64,000 nucleotides of DNA from Bacteroidota bacterium (GTDB lineage Bacteria > Bacteroidota > Bacteroidia > Chitinophagales > BACL12). The translations under genes and the position numbers were made by a program. Positions 58,339 through 64,000 of the stretch are shown piece after piece. The stretch's first letter is position 1; every line of letters starts with the position of its first letter. The notes under the pieces are model-generated. The model saw only the letters and a list, made by a program, of their open reading frames with translations, was not told the origin of the DNA and ran no database searches. Where the stretch lies: contig JADJIS010000002.1 in assembly GCA_016706865.1 (NCBI GenBank), positions 434,001 through 498,000 on the forward strand, given 5' to 3'.

Positions 58339-59405
58339 GGATTGTTTTTAATTAGATCTTTTATCAAAGGAATAATTTTTTCAACCCCTTGTAATATGGG
58401 CAATAGCACAGGAATTTTTAATTCGTTTTCATATTGTCTTTGATAAGATATTGCTTCTTCTTCACTGCATAATTCTGTATTTAATGCAAGTGCGATCACC
58501 TTGGAGCCATACATATTTATCAATGCAATTTCTGAGGATACATCAGGAATTTCTCCCCATGCAATATCATGTTCGTAATATTTTCTTTTTGGAGCATGTA
58601 CTAATATTACGTTTTTCGCATTTCCCGATATTAATAATTCTGAACCGCAAGGTCCACTGGGATTCCGTAATGCGGATTGACCTTCTACTAATATTATTTC
58701 AGCCTTTGTTTCTTTCCAGCAGGAAACTATCGCATGTTCCAATTCGCCGGAAATAAAATCATTTAAGGTGGAATCAAAAATAAAACCGTATTTACCCCCC
58801 TGTAACCAACCTGTTTGACCGGTATAGATCATTTGTGCATTAATATTATCCGCCTCACAGGCCTGACGAATAAGTCTGCATGTTGTGCGTTTACCCATGG
58901 CACAATCTGTTCCTATCACCGCAATTATAGGTGCATCAACAGAATAAATTTCTCCGGTCCAAAAATGAAGGTCTTTTTTATTTTTTGGTTTTCGAACATC
59001 TATCAATTCCACCTGATATTGTCTTGCCAATAAAACCAATTCAGGTATATCAGAAAGATATTCATGAAGGCCGTTTACAATATTCATTTTCTTGCTTATA
59101 CAATCCTCCATAATTGGGTTAAAACTTTTTGGCAAAATTCCTCCAACCGTGGCTATACCGATTATGCAATAACGGATATCCGGTATCGACTCAAATGCAG
59201 TTTTTACTTCACTAAATATTGGTATATTTCTTTTTTTGCCATCCAGCACCTCGCCTGCATCTTTTCCGGCATGAACGGCGTCAATTATTCCAACAATATC
59301 AAATCGTTCGCTGCCGCGAATTAAACCATGTGCAGTTTTCGCATCCGATTCGTGCAACATGCCGGCAGTTAATACTATGGCTTTGGGTTTGTTAATATTA
59401 TTCAA
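58335..59405 (-). CDS. DUF1611 protein, DgcN-like D-glutamate N-acetyltransferase
   Basis: 356 aa. An N-terminal Rossmann-like domain (PKAIVLTAGMLHESDAKTAH; GIIDAVHAGKDAG) is followed by a P-loop domain with Walker A-like GTDCAMGKRTT and IILVEGQSALRNP. This is the DUF1611 layout; the family includes DgcN. The start is TTG at 59405 (MNNINKPKA); no better start is visible. It is first of an ATGA-overlapping pair with the DgcA-like epimerase, 63 bp after the fused D-aminoacylase gene. Its physiological acetyl donor and the use of ATP cannot be told from sequence. Confidence 0.85.
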   Translation of the reverse strand: MNNINKPKAIVLTAGMLHESDAKTAHGLIRGSERFDIVGIIDAVHAGKDAGEVLDGKKRNIPIFSEVKTAFESIPDIRYCIIGIATVGGILPKSFNPIMEDCISKKMNIVNGLHEYLSDIPELVLLARQYQVELIDVRKPKNKKDLHFWTGEIYSVDAPIIAVIGTDCAMGKRTTCRLIRQACEADNINAQMIYTGQTGWLQGGKYGFIFDSTLNDFISGELEHAIVSCWKETKAEIILVEGQSALRNPSGPCGSELLISGNAKNVILVHAPKRKYYEHDIAWGEIPDVSSEIALINMYGSKVIALALNTELCSEEEAISYQRQYENELKIPVLLPILQGVEKIIPLIKDLIKNNP

Positions 59406-59468
59406 AATATTATTTTAATGATATTTAAATATAAATTAAGACATTATCGAGTTACAAGATATTAAATT

Positions 59469-62003
59469 CTAATCCGCTATCACCCTATCATATTCACCGG
59501 TCCTGCTTAAAAACTTTCCTGGAAATACATTGGTAAATTCTTTATCGCGATAAACCATTTTTCCATTCACCCATACCATTAATATGCCATCAGAAAGCGC
59601 TTTTGGATCTTCAATGTTTGCTTTGTCAATAACAGTTGCGGCATCAAACAAAACAAGATCTGCATAATATCCCGCGGCAATTATTCCACGTTCTTTTATT
59701 CCCACATTTTCAGCAGTTAATGCCGTCATTTTGTTGATACAATTTTCCAGGCTCATAATTTTTTGTTCGCGCACATAATATCCCAAAACCCGGGTAAATG
59801 CTCCATAACCTCGCGGATGTCCGCCATTTGCTCCATCTGAACAAATATTCGTATGCGCCCAACTTAAAAATGGAATTATATCCGCATCGCTCATCGATTT
59901 ACCCATGATAGTTTCTATTCCATCTTCCTCAGGGTGCAATTTTTCATATTCTTCTGAAGCAGCAACTAAATACAATAAAGTTTGAGCAGCAGTTTCGTTG
60001 CGCAGTTTCGCAATTTCGGAAACCGTTTTTCCAACATATTCCTTATTAGGTTTAAATCGCACCATAACAGAACCTGTTGGATCAAATAAATGTTCCACCG
60101 CAAAATTTGCACCTTCTATACTCGTGAAATCTTTTTTAGGAAAAAGCACCCGAACAGTGCTGTTCCAAAATGTATAGGGATAACAATCGGCAGTAATATT
60201 TATTCCTTCTGCACGTGCAGATTCTAATTTGGCGATAAGTGCCGGCGCAGTTCCCCAATCATCTTTTAATGCAATTTTAATATGAGAAATTTGAACGGGT
60301 AATTTTGCCTGTCGTCCTATTTCAATTATTTCGTCGATGGCATCTGCCATGCTAATGTCTTCACTTCTTAAATGGCTGATATATTTTCCATTATATTCTG
60401 CGGCAACTTTCGCCAATTGTATAATTTCATCTCTGTTGGAATAAAATGCTGATTCATATTCTAATCCCGTTGATAAACCGAGAGAACCATTCTTCATTTC
60501 AAGCCTTAGAACATCTTTCATTGTATTTATCTCCTTTTGTGTTGCAGGCCTATTTAATTGGTCTTTGCCCATCACACTTTCACGAAGTGTGGAATGTCCT
60601 GTATAAGTTGCATAATTAATAGCTGGTGAAAAATAACCTTTCATTGGATTAATATAATAACTATCTCCATCCTGCCCCGCTACAATAGTTGTTATACCCT
60701 GACTTAAAGCTGCAAGTGCATCCGGATGTTCTTTAAACGAACCTTCTAAATGACTATGACTATCGATAAATCCCGGTGCGAGAATTTTACCTCCGCCATC
60801 AATAACTTTTTCACCATCAAATTTTTTGAGATCGCCAACTGCCATTATTTTATCTTCTTCAATTCTTACAGAAGCATTTCGTGCAGGTGATCCTGTACCA
60901 TCTATAACTTTTACATTTGTAATTAAAAACGTTTCCGGAATTGTAAATCGTTGTCCGTTAAATATATTTCTTGCAGTATAAGCACCTAAATGATTATCTC
61001 CACTACTCAATACAATAAGAGTGCGGTCGTTTTTAATATCTCTGCAGATCACATTTATAAATCCCGCCCAACCACCTGTATGTGAATATTGTTCGTTTGG
61101 TTTATCAATACCCCAACCAAATCCATAATTATATGTGGAACCATCCTTTAATTTAACAGGTTCAAATGCCTGTTGTAAGGTTTCTTTTTTTACGAGCTTT
61201 TCGGTCTTTAAACTTTGTTCCCATTTATACAGATCTTCTACGGAGGAATAAATATTTCCATCACCGGTAACACCATCTACATTGATCAGATCATTTAATT
61301 TCTTTACACCGTTAACTTCCGAAAATCCATATACATGATTGGTTGGCACTGCAGGCAATAATAAATGATAAACATAAGTGTCATTCAATCCTAACGGAGT
61401 CGCAATATTGTTTTTAAAAAAAATATTTAATGGTTGTTTTGTGATTCGTTCAATTATTGTAGCAAGAAAAACATAATTTGTATTACAATAACTCCAACTC
61501 GTTCCGGGAAGAAATTCTAATCGTGGAGAATAGGTGTTGTACGACTGAATCAATTTTTCATTGTTGAGTGTATCCAAAGTTTCCCGGTGGTTGTTATACA
61601 GATCAAAATATTCGGGAATGCCTGAGGTATGGGTTAAAAGATTTCTAATTGTGATATCAACATAAGGTAATTCCGGAAGGTATTTTTTTATATTATCATC
61701 TAACGTCAGTTTCCCCTCTTCAGAAAGTATCAAAATACACATTCCGATAAATTGTTTTGAAACTGAAGCGAGGTTAAATGAGGAAGAGGTTTGTAAACTC
61801 TCCCCGGTTTTAATATCAGTCACCCCAAATGCTTTTTTATACAATACTTTGCCCTTAGAGGCATACAGCACCGTCCCGTTAAATCGATCAGTATTGTATA
61901 ATTGGGTAAGAACACTATCGAGTTGGTTTACATATGCGTTTCCCTGAGAAAAGCCTCGGGTAAAAATAAGGGTTAGAATAAATATGGAAAACAATTTTTT
62001 CAT
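59469..62003 (-). CDS. Exported fusion: class C beta-lactamase-like serine hydrolase + D-aminoacylase
   Basis: 844 aa; signal peptide MKKLFSIFILTLIFTRGFSQ. Residues 28-345 form a serine beta-lactamase/penicillin-binding-type domain with S80-x-x-K83, Y172-C-N174 and H309-T-G. Residues 357-840 form an N-acyl-D-amino-acid deacylase domain: H416-S-H418, H544 in ISHLRSED, H574 in QISHIK, D723 in CSDGANGG, plus HPRGYGAFTRVLGYYVRE. The metal-bridging Cys of classical D-aminoacylases (GNCG) is replaced by Asp in GQDG (D445). No linker frame break is present, so it is a true fusion, not an assembly error. It is likely periplasmic and acts on N-acyl or D-residue peptides. Confidence 0.92.
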   Translation of the reverse strand: MKKLFSIFILTLIFTRGFSQGNAYVNQLDSVLTQLYNTDRFNGTVLYASKGKVLYKKAFGVTDIKTGESLQTSSSFNLASVSKQFIGMCILILSEEGKLTLDDNIKKYLPELPYVDITIRNLLTHTSGIPEYFDLYNNHRETLDTLNNEKLIQSYNTYSPRLEFLPGTSWSYCNTNYVFLATIIERITKQPLNIFFKNNIATPLGLNDTYVYHLLLPAVPTNHVYGFSEVNGVKKLNDLINVDGVTGDGNIYSSVEDLYKWEQSLKTEKLVKKETLQQAFEPVKLKDGSTYNYGFGWGIDKPNEQYSHTGGWAGFINVICRDIKNDRTLIVLSSGDNHLGAYTARNIFNGQRFTIPETFLITNVKVIDGTGSPARNASVRIEEDKIMAVGDLKKFDGEKVIDGGGKILAPGFIDSHSHLEGSFKEHPDALAALSQGITTIVAGQDGDSYYINPMKGYFSPAINYATYTGHSTLRESVMGKDQLNRPATQKEINTMKDVLRLEMKNGSLGLSTGLEYESAFYSNRDEIIQLAKVAAEYNGKYISHLRSEDISMADAIDEIIEIGRQAKLPVQISHIKIALKDDWGTAPALIAKLESARAEGINITADCYPYTFWNSTVRVLFPKKDFTSIEGANFAVEHLFDPTGSVMVRFKPNKEYVGKTVSEIAKLRNETAAQTLLYLVAASEEYEKLHPEEDGIETIMGKSMSDADIIPFLSWAHTNICSDGANGGHPRGYGAFTRVLGYYVREQKIMSLENCINKMTALTAENVGIKERGIIAAGYYADLVLFDAATVIDKANIEDPKALSDGILMVWVNGKMVYRDKEFTNVFPGKFLSRTGEYDRVIAD

Positions 62004-62150
62004 ATACAGCTTGTTGTTCTGCGTTAAAGTTAGGATAATTTTTAATACCGGAAAATGAGCTTACCCAATACTTACCTGCTCATATCTTATTGGTTTTAAG
62101 TTTGTAGCTTTGATACAAAATGAAGTTCCCTGTCAAATGCTAATTATATG

Positions 62151-62158
62151 TATTTTTG
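62151..62158 (+). promoter_or_regulatory. -7 element upstream of the DUF3828-like lipoprotein gene
   Basis: TATTTTTG, exact consensus, 51 bp before ATG 62210. Confidence 0.5.
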
Positions 62159-62209
62159 ACAAGCGCTTTATCTATAAAATATGGTTTCTTATTGAATTAA
62201 AAATCAAAT

Positions 62210-62809
62210 ATGGAAAATTCAAATAGATCAATTCAAATTGTTGTGTTCTTGGTAATTACGATATTTTTTTCAGCTTGTTCGCCAAAAAAGAGCTCGGAAG
62301 AAATTAAAAAAACTGATACCATTGTTCCGGCATCTCAGGCATCTGAGTCGGTAATAGGTTTTTTAACATGGTATAAAGTGCATATGATGGATCTAAATGC
62401 CTTTAAGCTGGTAACGAATAATGGCAATGAAACCCCGGAACCGGATAAACCATATTCCGTTAATTTTTCAGAAACTGAAAAATATATTGCTGCACTAAAG
62501 GCCAGCGGATTTATTTCTGAAAAATATGTAGAAAATACCAGAGCATATTTTAAAAAATGGAATGATACACTAAAAGTGGAAAAACAATATGATGGTCCTC
62601 CTATGGGTTTTGATGCAGATCTGATCATGTTGTCTCAGGATTTTGATCTAAATTTTCTGGATCAGGTGAAAATTAATACACATCCCGGCGGAACCTATAA
62701 TGCACATGTAATGTTGGAATTTCCTTACGGTTTGAAACTTGCGTATGCAATGAGTTTGGAAAATGGAAAATGGTTAATCGACGATATTCAGAATGTTTCT
62801 GAAAGATAA
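62210..62809 (+). CDS. DUF3828-like lipoprotein
   Basis: 199 aa. The lipoprotein signal ends at the Cys of FFSACSPK. The mature part (SVIGFLTWYKVHMMDLNAFK; ENGKWLIDDIQNV) has the layout of DUF3828: helix, acidic segment, then strands ending in the W-x-I-D-D-I motif. No known role. It is followed by the HipA-like gene after 6 bp, so they may be co-transcribed. Confidence 0.72.
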   Translation: MENSNRSIQIVVFLVITIFFSACSPKKSSEEIKKTDTIVPASQASESVIGFLTWYKVHMMDLNAFKLVTNNGNETPEPDKPYSVNFSETEKYIAALKASGFISEKYVENTRAYFKKWNDTLKVEKQYDGPPMGFDADLIMLSQDFDLNFLDQVKINTHPGGTYNAHVMLEFPYGLKLAYAMSLENGKWLIDDIQNVSER

Positions 62810-62815
62810 TTATAC

Positions 62816-63613
62816 ATGTTAAAAACAGAACAAAATTTAAGAAAAGTAAATGTTACAAGATATATCATGCCTTTGCGTGAAGGTGGTTCATTACCTGCAT
62901 TGGCCGAGGCTGATGATGATTTTAAATACGTATTAAAATTCAGAGGTTCAGGTCACGGTGCTAAAGTGTTGATAGCAGAATTAATTGGTGGAGAAATTGC
63001 GCGATTACTTGGTTTGAAAGTTCCTGAATTGGTTTTTGCAAATTTAGATGAGGCTTTTGGGCAAACGGAAGGAGATGAGGAGATACAGGATATTTTACAA
63101 TGGAGCAAAGGATTAAATCTCGCATTACATTTTTTATCCGGAGCAATAACTTTCGATCCTGTTGTAACACAGGTGGATGAAAAATTGGCTTCGCAAATTG
63201 TTTGGCTCGATGCATTTATCACCAATGTTGACAGAACATTTAAAAATACAAATATGTTGATCTGGCATAAGGAATTATGGCTGATAGATCACGGCGCATG
63301 TTTGTATTTTCATCATAATATTTCCAATTGGGAAAAACAGGCTTTGAGTCCTTTTAGTTTGATAAAGGACCATGTTTTATTATCAAGAGCATTTATGCTG
63401 GAGCAAATTAATGCGGATTTCAAATTAATTTTGACGGAAGAAAAATTGCGGTATATCACGATGTTGATTCCCGATGAATGGTTGTTTTGGGAAGGAACAG
63501 AAGAAACGCCCGACGATTTGCGTAACATGTATTTTCATTTTTTAATTTCGCGATTAAATAATTCTGATATCTTTATAAACGAAGCCATACATGCCAGAGA
63601 AATATCTATATGA
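62816..63613 (+). CDS. HipA-family kinase-like protein
   Basis: 265 aa, shorter than HipA toxins (about 440). It keeps the catalytic blocks: YVLKFRGSGHG and ELIGGEIARLLGL (N-lobe), the loop NVDRTFKNTNML with catalytic Asp and Asn, and LIDHGACL for the Mg-binding Asp. The HipA N1 subdomain is absent and no hipB is adjacent, so it is not a standard toxin module. Instead the downstream gene is a DUF3037 protein overlapping by 23 bp, a pairing I recognise from other bacteria, with unknown substrate. Confidence 0.86.
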   Translation: MLKTEQNLRKVNVTRYIMPLREGGSLPALAEADDDFKYVLKFRGSGHGAKVLIAELIGGEIARLLGLKVPELVFANLDEAFGQTEGDEEIQDILQWSKGLNLALHFLSGAITFDPVVTQVDEKLASQIVWLDAFITNVDRTFKNTNMLIWHKELWLIDHGACLYFHHNISNWEKQALSPFSLIKDHVLLSRAFMLEQINADFKLILTEEKLRYITMLIPDEWLFWEGTEETPDDLRNMYFHFLISRLNNSDIFINEAIHAREISI

Positions 63614-63974
63614 GTATGCGATAATTCGTGTTTTGCCTGTTGTGGAACGGGAAGAATTTCTCAATGTGGGTATTATATTGTTTTCCAAAAAGGCAAATTA
63701 TATTAAGGTACTTTATACAATCAATGAAAATAAATTAAAAGTTTTTTCCGGGGATGTTGATGTACAGCAAATCAAAATGAATCTGGAATCCCTTGTAAAA
63801 ATTGCCAATGGTGAAAAAAATTCGGGTCCGATTGCTGAATTGGATGTCCCTTCTCGTTTTCGATGGTTAACTGCTGTTCGGAGTTCTGCGATACAGGTTT
63901 CCCGACCGCATCCCGGCATGTGCTACAATTTGGATGCAACTGCAGAGAGGTTGTTTCAAGAGTTGGTGTTATGA
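63591..63974 (+). CDS. DUF3037 protein, partner of the HipA-like kinase
   Basis: 127 aa single domain: EYAIIRVLPVVEREEFLNVGIILFSKKA at the N-terminus and RFRWLTAVRSSAIQVSRPHPGMC in the middle are DUF3037 hallmarks. It overlaps the 3-prime end of the HipA-like gene by 23 bp, implying coupled translation and probably a complex or substrate relation. The function is unknown. 63975-64000 contains nothing recognisable. Confidence 0.87.
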   Translation: MPEKYLYEYAIIRVLPVVEREEFLNVGIILFSKKANYIKVLYTINENKLKVFSGDVDVQQIKMNLESLVKIANGEKNSGPIAELDVPSRFRWLTAVRSSAIQVSRPHPGMCYNLDATAERLFQELVL

Positions 63975-64000
63975 TGATACATTCTGCAACTTTATTCATT

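Noticed and set aside
62816..63974. Classical HipBA toxin-antitoxin system
   Set aside because: No helix-turn-helix HipB gene is adjacent, and the kinase is short and lacks the N-terminal subdomain.

Overview
The window is A+T-rich chromosomal DNA from a member of the Bacteroidota. The evidence is type IX secretion (T9SS) cargo with C-terminal sorting domains, a PorP/SprF protein, a TonB-dependent receptor with a carboxypeptidase-like N-domain, a DUF5723 barrel, an F-type ATPase operon without beta and epsilon genes, and many Bacteroidota -7 promoter elements (TAnnTTTG) placed just upstream of start codons. The species cannot be told from the sequence alone. The coding part looks like ordinary vertical chromosome: no phage, integrase, transposase, tRNA, rRNA or CRISPR array was seen.

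Layout. 1-5989: partial SPL-type radical SAM protein, sucA-sucB (2-oxoglutarate dehydrogenase E1 and E2), secreted endonuclease/exonuclease/phosphatase protein. 5979-11309 (minus): a mevalonate-pathway operon read as fni - HMG-CoA reductase - GYDIA-type GHMP kinase - mvaD - mevalonate kinase. 11877-24362: M3 oligopeptidase, two secreted proteins, a histidine kinase/response regulator pair divergent from a PDZ/T9SS protein, a TonB-dependent receptor and Nfu. 24442-33278: MauE/DoxX-thioredoxin membrane protein, small lipoprotein, rlmN, PorP/SprF, a YgjP-type metallopeptidase, envelope proteins and a VanX-like dipeptidase. 33503-38210: two tail-to-tail paralogous T9SS proteins built on the same approximately 60-residue repeat. 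38383-43641: atpB-E-F-H-A-G. 44989-51136: T9SS protein, small membrane proteins, a thioredoxin-fold protein, and scpB overlapping a pseudouridine synthase gene out of frame. 52034-57267: mostly single small genes (flavin-type oxidase, L,D-transpeptidase-like, PPC protein, desaturase, acetyltransferase-like). 57271-62003 (minus): a D-amino-acid cluster (beta-lactamase-like/D-aminoacylase fusion, DgcN-like, DgcA-like). 62210-63974: lipoprotein, HipA-like kinase and DUF3037 partner.

The least ordinary DNA is between the genes. Two repeat systems share the gaps. (i) Arrays of degenerate 7-bp tandem words, with a different word per locus but the same words recurring at distant loci, often starting at the stop codon of the gene upstream. 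(ii) Short interspersed hairpin elements in several families, some copies in opposite orientation, one family with compensatory stem substitutions and one copy inside a coding region. Larger tandem arrays (80 bp, 54-55 bp, about 104/79 bp) lie in the same gaps. A REP-like element system is the simplest reading, but no transposase lies in this window.

Genes that work together: sucA/sucB in the TCA cycle; the five-gene mevalonate operon, which makes isoprenoid precursors and probably uses the GYDIA kinase in the phosphomevalonate kinase slot; six ATP synthase genes; and the D-amino-acid cluster, which could strip N-acyl groups from D-residues, N-acetylate D-glutamate and epimerise the product.
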